Below are positions 7,527-14,449 of a stretch of DNA of 18,158 nucleotides, piece after piece; within the stretch, counting starts at the first letter, position 1; each line of letters starts with the position of its first letter. The notes beneath the pieces were generated by a model. That model made no database searches. It had not been told where the DNA came from and saw only the letters and a list, made by a program, of their open reading frames with translations. Source of the stretch: Clostridia bacterium. GTDB lineage: Bacteria > Bacillota > Clostridia > Oscillospirales > Acutalibacteraceae. A program made the translations under genes and the position numbers. Location: positions 1 to 18,158 of the forward strand of contig JAFOFS010000318.1 of the NCBI GenBank assembly GCA_017387165.1, read 5' to 3'.

Positions 7527-7533
7527 GTGTATC

Positions 7534-7569
7534 ACTGCCGCACCACGCAAGGTGCGGCAGTTTGTTTTT
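7534..7569 (+). terminator. Intrinsic terminator in the purE leader
   Basis: A perfect 11-bp stem ACTGCCGCACC (7534-7544) / GGTGCGGCAGT (7551-7561) with loop ACGCAA is followed by TTGTTTTT (7562-7569). It sits downstream of the pur promoter and 25 nt before purE. It would therefore end pur transcription early unless bypassed, which is the normal position of an attenuator. Confidence 0.82.
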
Positions 7570-7593
7570 ATCAAAAAAACGGAGGAATGCAAG

Positions 7594-8079
7594 ATGAAAA
7601 AAGTAGCCATCATTATGGGAAGCGACAGCGACCTGCCCGTGGTGCGTAAGGCGGCGGAGGAGCTGGACAGCTTCGGCGTGCCGTACGAAATGCACATCAT
7701 GAGCGCCCATCGCTCGCCCGAAGCGGCGCACCGTTTCTCGTCTACCGCTCGGGAAAACGGCTTCGGCGTGATCATTGCCGCCGCGGGTATGGCGGCGCAT
7801 CTGGCCGGCGTGCTGGCGGCCTCGACCACCCTGCCGGTCATCGGCATTCCGATGAAATCGGCGGCGCTGGACGGTATGGACGCTCTGCTGGCCACCGTGA
7901 TGATGCCGTCCGGCATCCCGGTCGCCACCGTTGCGATCGACGGCGCGAAAAACGCCGCGGTGCTGGCGGTGCAGATGCTGGCGCTGTCCGAGCCGGAGCT
8001 GGCGGACAAGCTCGCCGCCCGTAAGATCGAAATGGCGGAGGCGGTCGCGAAAAAGGACGCCGCGCTCAACGCGAAATAA
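7594..8079 (+). CDS. purE: N5-carboxyaminoimidazole ribonucleotide mutase PurE (class I)
   Basis: A 161-residue PurE, usual length, which converts N5-CAIR to CAIR in purine synthesis. GSDSD (9-13) and SAHRSPE (37-43, with His39 and Arg40) form the substrate site. AAGMAAHLAGVLAASTTLPV is the conserved core helix-loop. The Arg-Ser-Pro form of the SAHR motif fits class I, which needs PurK to make N5-CAIR; purK is not in this window. ATG 7594 has GGAGG (7581-7585) upstream. An in-frame TTG at 7513 would add 27 residues but reads through the terminator stem, so I reject it. It is the first enzyme gene of the operon. Confidence 0.95.
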   Translation: MKKVAIIMGSDSDLPVVRKAAEELDSFGVPYEMHIMSAHRSPEAAHRFSSTARENGFGVIIAAAGMAAHLAGVLAASTTLPVIGIPMKSAALDGMDALLATVMMPSGIPVATVAIDGAKNAAVLAVQMLALSEPELADKLAARKIEMAEAVAKKDAALNAK

Positions 8080-8080
8080 G

Positions 8081-8101
8081 TTAACCAAAACCTACCCCTT
8101 A
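8081..8101 (+). repeat. Intercistronic motif copy 1 (before purF)
   Basis: TTAACCAAAACCTACCCC and the next three bases match 17 of 21 positions of 13123-13143, upstream of purD. Both copies begin within the first eight bases of a 42-nt spacer and precede an AAGGAG-type ribosome binding site. Function unknown. Confidence 0.45.
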
Positions 8102-8121
8102 TTTGAAGAAAGGAGATTGCT

Positions 8122-9549
8122 ATGGGCGGATTTTTCGGCGCCGTTTGCAAGACCGACGCCATCCCGGACGTATTCTTCGGGACCGACTACCATTCCCACC
8201 TCGGTACCAAACGAGCGGGTCTGGCGGCGTTTGATCCCGAAATCGGTCTGCAACGCTCGATCCACAACATCCAAAATTCCCCGTTCCGCACCAAGTTTGA
8301 GGACGTGTTCGAGGAAATGAAGGGTCGCTCGGCCATCGGTGTCATCAGCGACCAGGATCCTCAACCGCTGCTGATCTATTCCCGACACGGCACCTACGCG
8401 ATCGCGCTGGTCGGCGCGGTGAACAACGCAGACGAGCTGATCCGACGGTATCTGTCCGAAACGGGCGGTCACTTCAACGCTCAGACCGGCGGCCAGGTCA
8501 ACACGGTGGAGCTGATCGCGGCGCTGATCAACCTGAAGGACAGTATGGCGGAGGGCATCCGTTATGCCCAGACCGCCATCGATGGCTCGGCGAGCATTCT
8601 CCTTTTGCGGGACAACGGCAACCTGATCGCCGCCCGTGATTACTACGGCCGCATTCCGGTGCTCATCGGCAAGGGTGAGCAAGGCTATTGCGCCTCCTTT
8701 GAATCGTTTGCCTACAAAAAACTCGGCTATGAGGACGAAAAAGAGCTTGGCCCCGGCGAGGTGGTGGAGCTGACGGCTGACAGCCTGACCGTCCTGTGCC
8801 CGCCGCAGCCGAAGAAAAAGATCTGCTCCTTCCTGTGGTCGTATTACGGCTACTCCACCTCCGCCTACGAGGGGGTCAACGTGGAGCTGATGCGGTACCG
8901 CAACGGCGAAATTATGGCGGCGGCGGATGCGGCGGACGGCTTGCTGGAGGGAATCGACTACATCGGCGGCGTTCCGGACAGCGGTACACCGCACGCCATC
9001 GGCTACGCCAACCGCTGCAAGATTCCGTTTGCGCGTCCGTTTATCAAATACACCCCGACCTGGCCGCGCAGCTTTACTCCGACCAGCCAGAAGCAGCGCA
9101 ACCGCGTCGCGAAAATGAAGCAGATTCCCGTCCACGAGTTGATTCAGGACAAGAGCCTGCTGTTTGTGGACGATTCCATCGTCCGCGGCACGCAGCTGAA
9201 AGAAACGGTGGACTTCCTGTACGACAACGGCGCCAAGGAAGTGCATATGCGTTCGGCGTGTCCGCCCATTATGTACAACTGCAAATACCTCAACTTCTCC
9301 CGTTCCAACGACCCGATGGAGCTGATCGCCCGTCGGACCATCGTGGCGCTGGAGGGGGAAGAGGGCCTGCAGCATATTGAGGAGTACAGCGACCGCTCGA
9401 CCGAGCGGGGACGGAAGCTCCGCGAAGCCATCTGTAAGAAATTTCACTTTGCCTCTCTGGAATTCCAGACGCTGGAGGGCATCATCAACGCGATCGGTCT
9501 GCCGGCAGATTGCCTGTGCACCTATTGCTGGAACGGAAAGGAAGATTGA
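8122..9549 (+). CDS. purF: Amidophosphoribosyltransferase-like PurF lacking the N-terminal catalytic Cys
   Basis: A 475-residue PurF homologue; PurF makes phosphoribosylamine from PRPP and glutamine. The C-terminal phosphoribosyltransferase half has the PRPP loop LLFVDDSIVRGT (Asp350, Asp351, Ser352). The N-terminal Ntn-type glutaminase half is recognisable (GTDYHSHLGTKRAGLAAF replaces the usual LQHRGQESAG). However, the sequence starts MGGFFGAVCKTD: the nucleophilic Cys expected at position 1 of the mature enzyme is Gly, and the HNGN block appears as GAVNN. ATG 8122 follows AAAGGAG (8109-8115), and an in-frame TGA at 8104 rules out a longer form. From memory, similar MGGFFG proteins exist in Bacteroidetes and Clostridia and are annotated PurF. 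It may use ammonia or a partner glutaminase, or it may have a changed role (inference). Confidence 0.85.
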   Translation: MGGFFGAVCKTDAIPDVFFGTDYHSHLGTKRAGLAAFDPEIGLQRSIHNIQNSPFRTKFEDVFEEMKGRSAIGVISDQDPQPLLIYSRHGTYAIALVGAVNNADELIRRYLSETGGHFNAQTGGQVNTVELIAALINLKDSMAEGIRYAQTAIDGSASILLLRDNGNLIAARDYYGRIPVLIGKGEQGYCASFESFAYKKLGYEDEKELGPGEVVELTADSLTVLCPPQPKKKICSFLWSYYGYSTSAYEGVNVELMRYRNGEIMAAADAADGLLEGIDYIGGVPDSGTPHAIGYANRCKIPFARPFIKYTPTWPRSFTPTSQKQRNRVAKMKQIPVHELIQDKSLLFVDDSIVRGTQLKETVDFLYDNGAKEVHMRSACPPIMYNCKYLNFSRSNDPMELIARRTIVALEGEEGLQHIEEYSDRSTERGRKLREAICKKFHFASLEFQTLEGIINAIGLPADCLCTYCWNGKED

Positions 9550-9552
9550 TTT

Positions 9553-10590
9553 ATGAGCATTTCGAAATCCGATAGCTACGCCGCTGCCGGCGTGGACGTG
9601 ACCGCAGGTTATTCGGCGGTCAAACTGATGAAAGAGCACGTCGCCCGTACGATGACGGCCGGCGCCGATTGCGACATCGGCGGCTTTGGCGGTTTGTTTG
9701 AACTGGATATGACCGGTATGACCCGTCCGGTGCTGGTATCCGGCACCGACGGCGTCGGCACCAAGCTGAAGCTGGCGTTCCTGCTGGACAAGCACGACAC
9801 GGTCGGTATCGACTGCGTGGCGATGTGCGTCAACGACGTGCTTTGCGCCGGCGCCAAGCCGCTTCTGTTCCTCGATTACATCGCCTGCGGCAAGCTGGTT
9901 CCCGAAAAGATCGCGCAGATCGTCTCCGGTGTGGCAGACGGCTGCGTGCAGGCCGGCGCGGCGCTGGTCGGCGGCGAGACCGCCGAAATGCCCGGCTTCT
10001 ATCCGGTGGACGAATACGACCTCGCCGGCTTCACCGTCGGCGCGGTGGATCGCTCCAAGCTGCTGGATAAATCCGTGATGAAAGCCGGCGACGCGATCAT
10101 TGCGTTGCCGTCCACCGGCGTGCATTCCAACGGCTTCTCGCTGGTGCGTAAGGTGTTTAACATCGGCGGCGAAAACTGGAATCCGTATGTGGCGGAGCTG
10201 GGAATGACCCTCGGCGAGAGCCTGCTCACCCCGACCAAGATCTACGTCAAGCCGATGCTGGCGCTGATGGAGGAACTGACCGTCAAGGGTGTGGCCCACA
10301 TCACCGGCGGCGGTTTTTACGAGAACATTCCGCGTTGCTTGAAGAAGGGTCTTTCCGCCAAGATCGAAAAATCCGCGGTGCGTACCCTCCCGATCTTCCA
10401 CCTGCTGCAGCAGCAGGGCGGCATTCCCGAACGGGATATGTTCAACACCTTCAATATGGGCGTCGGTATGACCGCCGTGGTCGCTCCCGAGGATGCCGAC
10501 CGCGCGGTGGCGACGCTGAAAGCCAACGGCATCGACGCCTACGTCCTCGGTGAGCTGACCGAGTCCGAAGAGGGGGTCATCCTGTGCTGA
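9553..10590 (+). CDS. purM: Phosphoribosylformylglycinamidine cyclo-ligase PurM
   Basis: A 345-residue AIR synthetase, typical length, which closes FGAM to AIR with ATP in the cytoplasm. The N-terminal SDSYAAAGVDVTAGYSAVKLMK is the family signature. SGTDGVGTKLKLAF (from residue 63), CVNDVLCAGAKPLLFLDY and GGETAEMPGFY follow as in other PurM proteins. The second half has the glycine-rich HITGGGFYENIPR. ATG 9553 starts three bases after the purF stop, and GGAAAGGAAG at the purF 3' end acts as ribosome binding site. The last bases overlap the start of purN. Confidence 0.96.
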   Translation: MSISKSDSYAAAGVDVTAGYSAVKLMKEHVARTMTAGADCDIGGFGGLFELDMTGMTRPVLVSGTDGVGTKLKLAFLLDKHDTVGIDCVAMCVNDVLCAGAKPLLFLDYIACGKLVPEKIAQIVSGVADGCVQAGAALVGGETAEMPGFYPVDEYDLAGFTVGAVDRSKLLDKSVMKAGDAIIALPSTGVHSNGFSLVRKVFNIGGENWNPYVAELGMTLGESLLTPTKIYVKPMLALMEELTVKGVAHITGGGFYENIPRCLKKGLSAKIEKSAVRTLPIFHLLQQQGGIPERDMFNTFNMGVGMTAVVAPEDADRAVATLKANGIDAYVLGELTESEEGVILC

Positions 10591-11177
10591 ACATCGCGGT
10601 CTTGGTTTCGGGTGGCGGCACCAATCTGCAGGCCATTTTGGACAGCGAGGCGCGAGGGGAAAACCCCAACGGCAAGGTGACGCTGGTGGTATCCAGCAAG
10701 CCGGAGGTCTACGCGCTGGAACGCGCCGCGGCAGCAGGGGTCAAGAGCGTGGTGGTCAGCCGCAAGAGCTTTGCGGATTCGGTCGCCTTTGACCAAGCGC
10801 TGACCGCCGTGCTGAAAGAGCACGCGATCGATCTGGTGGTGCTGGCCGGCTTTCTGTCGGTGCTGGGACCGTCGGTCATCGCGGCGTATCCCAACCGCAT
10901 CGTCAACGTCCATCCTGCCCTCATCCCGAGCTTTTGCGGAGCGGGTATGTACGGGCTGCGTCCGCATCAGGCTTGCCTGGAACGCGGCTGTAAGGTGACC
11001 GGCGCAACGGTGCATTACGTCAACGAAGAATGTGACGGCGGCCCTATCCTGCTGCAGAAAGCGGTGGAGGTTTTACCAAATGATACCCCCGAACTTCTGC
11101 AAAAGCGAGTGATGGAGCAAGCCGAATGGAAAATCCTGCCGCAAGCGATCGCGATGATCTGCAACGGCGAGTTATAA
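10584..11177 (+). CDS. purN: Phosphoribosylglycinamide formyltransferase PurN
   Basis: A 197-residue folate-dependent GAR transformylase that transfers formyl from 10-formyl-THF to GAR. The phosphate-binding loop is SGGGTNLQAI near the start. The catalytic triad is present: Asn108 and His110 in NVHPALIPSF, and Asp151 in EECDGGPI. The start is GTG 10584 inside the end of purM (7-nt overlap, GTGCTGA), which implies translational coupling. AGAGGGGG (10570-10577) provides the ribosome binding site. Length and motifs are normal for the family. Confidence 0.95.
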   Translation: MLNIAVLVSGGGTNLQAILDSEARGENPNGKVTLVVSSKPEVYALERAAAAGVKSVVVSRKSFADSVAFDQALTAVLKEHAIDLVVLAGFLSVLGPSVIAAYPNRIVNVHPALIPSFCGAGMYGLRPHQACLERGCKVTGATVHYVNEECDGGPILLQKAVEVLPNDTPELLQKRVMEQAEWKILPQAIAMICNGEL

Positions 11178-11192
11178 AGAGGAGAAACCGCT

Positions 11193-11918
11193 ATGAAAAT
11201 GGATCTGTACGACTATCTGCAGCAAAACGAATATCCCGGTCGCGGCATCGTGGTGGGTCGTTCCCCCCGTGGCAACAAGGCGATGATCGGCTACTGGATT
11301 ATGGGGCGCAGCTCCAACTCGCGCAACCGCGTGTTTGAGCCGATCGACGGCGGCATCCGCACGGTGGCAGCCGATCCTGCCAAGCTGGAGGATCCGCATC
11401 TCATCATCTATAACCCCGTCCGCACGGTGGGACGCACCTCGGTGGTCACCAACGGCGACCAGACCGACACCATCTGCGACTATATGATGGCCGGTGCGTT
11501 CCCCGGCTACAGCTTCGAGGCGGCGCTGTCCTCCCGTACCTTTGAGGACGACCGTCCCAACTGGACCCCCCGTATCAGCGCGGCGGTGGACAATTTCACC
11601 GGCGGTTTCAAAATGTCCATTCTGAAATCCAACGAAGGGGACGAGCGCAGTGTGCTGCGCTACACCTTCGACTACGCCGAGCCGCTGTCCGGCGAGGGTC
11701 GCTTTATCAGCACCTATATGGGCAACGGCAATCCGCTGCCCAGCTTTGCCGGCGAGCCGATGCGCGTGGAGATCGACACCGCCGATCCCAAGGCGTTCGC
11801 CAAGAAGCTGTGGGCGTCGCTCAATCCCGATAACCGCGTCAGCCTGTTTGTCCGTGCGATCGACCTCAAATCGGGCAACTACAAGGACGTCATCATCAAC
11901 CAGTACCAAGCCATCTGA
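11193..11918 (+). CDS. purO: IMP cyclohydrolase, PurO-like
   Basis: A 241-residue protein recognised as the IMP_cyclohyd (PurO) family, first described in archaea, which closes FAICAR to IMP, the last step of the pathway. Recognisable segments are YPGRGIVVGRSPRGN near the N-terminus, GYWIMGRSSNSRNR, and PHLIIYNPVRTVG. It is unrelated to the MGS-like cyclohydrolase domain of bacterial PurH. It lies directly upstream of an AICAR formyltransferase that lacks that domain, so it supplies the missing activity. ATG 11193 follows AGAGGAG (11178-11184); a second in-frame ATG is two codons downstream. No unusual composition is visible relative to neighbours, so any transfer from archaea would be old. 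Confidence 0.85.
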   Translation: MKMDLYDYLQQNEYPGRGIVVGRSPRGNKAMIGYWIMGRSSNSRNRVFEPIDGGIRTVAADPAKLEDPHLIIYNPVRTVGRTSVVTNGDQTDTICDYMMAGAFPGYSFEAALSSRTFEDDRPNWTPRISAAVDNFTGGFKMSILKSNEGDERSVLRYTFDYAEPLSGEGRFISTYMGNGNPLPSFAGEPMRVEIDTADPKAFAKKLWASLNPDNRVSLFVRAIDLKSGNYKDVIINQYQAI

Positions 11919-11933
11919 AGGAGGAAACGACCG

Positions 11934-13115
11934 ATGAACGAATTGATGCTCAAATACGGCTGCAACCCCAACCAGAAGCCCTCCCGTATTTTTATGGCGG
12001 ACGGCTCCGAGCTGCCGGTCACCGTTTTAAACGGCAAGCCGGGCTACATCAATTTTTTGGATGCGCTCAACAGCATCCAGCTGGTGCGTGAGCTGAAGGC
12101 CGCGACCGGTCTGCCTGCCGCCACCTCCTTTAAACACGTGTCGCCTGCCGGCGCGGCGGTCGGTCTGCCGCTGGACGAGGTCCTGCGTCAGATGTACCAC
12201 GTCCCCGCCGAAATGGAGCTGTCGCCGCTTGCCTGTGCGTACGCCCGTGCCCGTGGGGCGGACCGTATGTCCTCGTTCGGTGATTGGATCGCGCTGTCCG
12301 ATGTTTGCGACGTCCCGACCGCGCTGCTGATCAAGCCGGAGGTTTCGGACGGCATCATCGCGCCCGGCTACGAGCCGGAGGCGCTGGAAATCCTCTGCTC
12401 CAAGAAAAAAGGCAACTACAACGTGGTGCAGATCGACGAGAACTATCGCCCCGATCCGATCGAACACAAGCAGGTGTACGGCATCACCTTTGAGCAGGGT
12501 CGCAACGAGCTGGAGATCAACGCCGATACGATGCTCTCCAACATCGTGACCGCCAACAAGACCTTTACCGAGGCGCAGAAGCGCGACCTCGTCATCAGCC
12601 TCATCACCCTGAAATACACCCAGTCCAACTCGGTCTGCTACGTGCAGGACGGTCAGACCATCGGCGTCGGCGCCGGTCAGCAGAGCCGCATCCATTGCAC
12701 CCGACTGGCCGGTGACAAAGCGGATTACTGGCAGCTGCGCCACCATCCGAAGGTGCTGGCGTTGCCGTTCCGTTCGGATGTCGCCAAGCCGAATGTGGAC
12801 AACGCCATCGACGTGTACCTCGGCACCCATCCGGAGGACGTCATCGGTGACGACGTGTGGGCGGAAACCTTCACCGAGCAGCCGGCTCCGCTGACCGCAG
12901 AGGAACGCGCCGCGTGGTTGGCGCAGGTGACCGGCGTGTCGCTGGGCAGCGATGCGTTTTTCCCGTTTGGCGACAACATCGAACGCGCTCGCCGCAGCGG
13001 CGTGACCGCCGTGGTCGAGCCGGGCGGTTCCATCCGCGACGAACAGGTCATCGCCACCTGCGATAAGTATGGGATGACCATGGCGTTTTGCGGTCTGCGC
13101 CTGTTCCACCACTAA
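11934..13115 (+). CDS. purH: Stand-alone AICAR formyltransferase (PurH C-terminal domain only)
   Basis: A 393-residue protein equal to the AICAR transformylase part of bifunctional PurH, without the ~200-residue N-terminal IMP cyclohydrolase domain (full PurH is about 510-590). It formylates AICAR with 10-formyl-THF. LKYGCNPNQ at the N-terminus and SFKHVSPAGAAVG, with the catalytic Lys67-His68 pair, are diagnostic. TQSNSVCYVQDGQTIGVGAGQQSR and SDAFFPFGDNIERA follow as in the family. Some authors call the stand-alone enzyme PurV. ATG 11934 follows AAGGAGG (11918-11924). It is not a truncated PurH by recent damage: the start has its own ribosome binding site and the upstream gene is PurO. Confidence 0.92.
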   Translation: MNELMLKYGCNPNQKPSRIFMADGSELPVTVLNGKPGYINFLDALNSIQLVRELKAATGLPAATSFKHVSPAGAAVGLPLDEVLRQMYHVPAEMELSPLACAYARARGADRMSSFGDWIALSDVCDVPTALLIKPEVSDGIIAPGYEPEALEILCSKKKGNYNVVQIDENYRPDPIEHKQVYGITFEQGRNELEINADTMLSNIVTANKTFTEAQKRDLVISLITLKYTQSNSVCYVQDGQTIGVGAGQQSRIHCTRLAGDKADYWQLRHHPKVLALPFRSDVAKPNVDNAIDVYLGTHPEDVIGDDVWAETFTEQPAPLTAEERAAWLAQVTGVSLGSDAFFPFGDNIERARRSGVTAVVEPGGSIRDEQVIATCDKYGMTMAFCGLRLFHH

Positions 13116-13122
13116 AAACAAC

Positions 13123-13143
13123 TTTACCAAAATCTACCCCTAT
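13123..13143 (+). repeat. Intercistronic motif copy 2 (before purD)
   Basis: TTTACCAAAATCTACCCCTA and one more base match the motif at 8081-8101 at 17 of 21 positions. The surrounding spacer (13116-13157) is 42 nt, the same length as the purE-purF spacer. Function unknown. Confidence 0.45.
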
Positions 13144-13157
13144 AAGGAGAGCCTGTT

Positions 13158-14438
13158 ATGACCATCGTGGTTGTCGGCGGTGGCGGTCGCGAACACGCCA
13201 TCATCAAAAAACTGAAACAAAATCCCGACGTCGAAACGGTGTATTGCCTGCCGGGTAACGGCGGCATTGCGTTCGACGCGATCTGCGTTCCCGAGATCAA
13301 GGCCACCGATATCGAGGGGGTCACCGCCTTTGCGACGGCACACAAGGCCGATCTGGTGGTGGTTGCCCCGGACGATCCGCTGGCGGCCGGTATGGTGGAC
13401 GCGCTGGAGGCGGTCGGTATCCGCGCCTTCGGCCCGAATGCGGCTGCGGCACGCATCGAAGCCAGCAAGGTGTTCTCCAAAAATCTGATGAAGAAATACA
13501 ACATCCCGACCGCCCGTTACGAGGTGTTCGAGCATTCGGACGAGGCGATCGCCTACATCGAACGCATCGGAGAATTCCCCACCGTGATCAAGGCGGACGG
13601 TCTGGCGCTGGGCAAGGGCGTGCTGATCCCCGAAAATGCGGAGGAAGCCAAAGCGGCGGTGCGTGAGATTATGGAGGACAAGAAATTCGGCGCCTCCGGC
13701 AACCGCGTGGTGGTGGAGCAATTCCTCCGCGGTCCCGAGGTGTCGGTGCTGGCGTTTACCGACGGCAAGACGGTCAAACCGATGGTGTCGTCGATGGACC
13801 ACAAGCGTGCGCTGGACGGCGACAAAGGCTTGAACACCGGCGGTATGGGAACCATCGCCCCCAATCCGGTCTACACGGCGGAGATGGCCGACCGTTGTAT
13901 GGAAGAAATTTTCCTGCCGACCGTCCGTGCCATGGTCGCGGAGGGTTGCCCGTTCTAGGGTTGCCTGTACTTCGGTCTGATGCTGACCGCCGACGGCCCC
14001 AAGGTCATTGAGTACAACTGCCGCTTCGGTGATCCCGAAACGCAGGTGGTACTGCCGCTGATGCAAAGCGACCTCGTGGCGGCGATGAACGCCACCATCG
14101 ACGGCACGCTGGCCGAAACCGAGGTCACCTTCGCAGACGGCGCCGCCGCGTGTGTGGTGCTGGCGTCGGGCGGTTATCCCGAGGCTTACCAAAAAGGTAC
14201 CCCCATTTTCGGTATTAACGAGGACGGCAACGTCGAGGGCGCCTGCGTCTACCACGCCGGCACGGCGCGGCAAGGCGAGCAGCTGGTGACCGCCGGCGGT
14301 CGTGTGCTTGGCGTCACCGCGACCGGCGATACGCTGGCCGAAGCGGTTGCGTCCGCTTATGCGGCGACCGAAAAGATCTCGTTTGAAGGTATGCATAAGC
14401 GCCGCGACATCGGTCAGCGGGCACTGGCTGTGAAATAA
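13158..14438 (+). CDS. purD: Phosphoribosylamine-glycine ligase PurD, interrupted by in-frame TAG
   Basis: The reading frame from ATG 13158 (AAGGAGAG at 13144-13151 upstream) to TAA 14438 spans 426 codons, the normal size of PurD (GAR synthetase, an ATP-grasp ligase joining glycine to phosphoribosylamine). The N-terminus is VVVGGGGREHAI. VIKADGLALGKGV, LNTGGMGTIAPNP and KVIEYNCRFGDPETQV follow in order, all in one frame. Codon 267 (13956-13958) is TAG, within PF-TAG-GCLYFGLML, where relatives as I recall them have Lys (AAG). Without readthrough the product is 266 residues and lacks the last part of the ATP-grasp site. An ATG at 13980 could restart a 152-residue piece but has no ribosome binding site. 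It may be a sequencing error, a fresh nonsense mutation or a recoded amber codon; there is no other decay. Confidence 0.88.
13956..13958 (+). other. In-frame amber codon inside purD
   Basis: TAG at codon 267 splits an otherwise intact frame. The expected sense codon is AAG (one-base change). An 8-nt direct repeat GGGTTGCC flanks it (13943-13950 and 13958-13965). None of the 15 enzyme or protein genes here ends in TAG: nine end in TAA and six in TGA. Confidence 0.9.
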
Positions 14439-14449
14439 GGAGGACAACG

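Larger units (their letters stand above)
7412..7569 (+). promoter_or_regulatory. Candidate transcription attenuator leader of the pur operon
   Basis: The predicted transcript runs about 150 nt from promoter to terminator. Two exclusive pairings of the terminator 3' arm are visible. TGCGGCAG (7553-7560) pairs with CTGCCGCA in its own 5' arm (7535-7542) or with an identical CTGCCGCA inside the leader ORF (7485-7492). In addition, GGAGGG of the leader Shine-Dalgarno (7425-7430) can pair with CCCTCC (7479-7484), next to the antiterminator site. I could not match the leader to the guanine, PRPP, ZTP or THF riboswitch consensus by eye. The sensing mechanism is therefore unknown. Confidence 0.5.

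Noticed and set aside
7412..7530. Known riboswitch (guanine, PRPP, ZTP or THF class) in the purE leader
   Set aside because: I could not find the conserved core sequences of these classes by eye. The leader is short and its only clear structure is the terminator. A covariance-model search would settle this.
7513..7593. N-terminal extension of purE from TTG 7513
   Set aside because: It would translate the terminator stem and T-run, has no ribosome binding site, and adds residues absent from PurE proteins. ATG 7594 has its own GGAGG.
8092..10401. 769-codon minus-strand open frame opposite purF and purM
   Set aside because: It crosses two well-supported + strand genes and has the same His/Arg/Gln-rich shadow composition. 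No family resemblance is visible.
13980..14438. Separate C-terminal PurD gene starting at ATG 13980
   Set aside because: There is no Shine-Dalgarno before it, the frame is the same as the upstream part, and the intervening codons encode conserved PurD sequence. It is better read as one interrupted gene.
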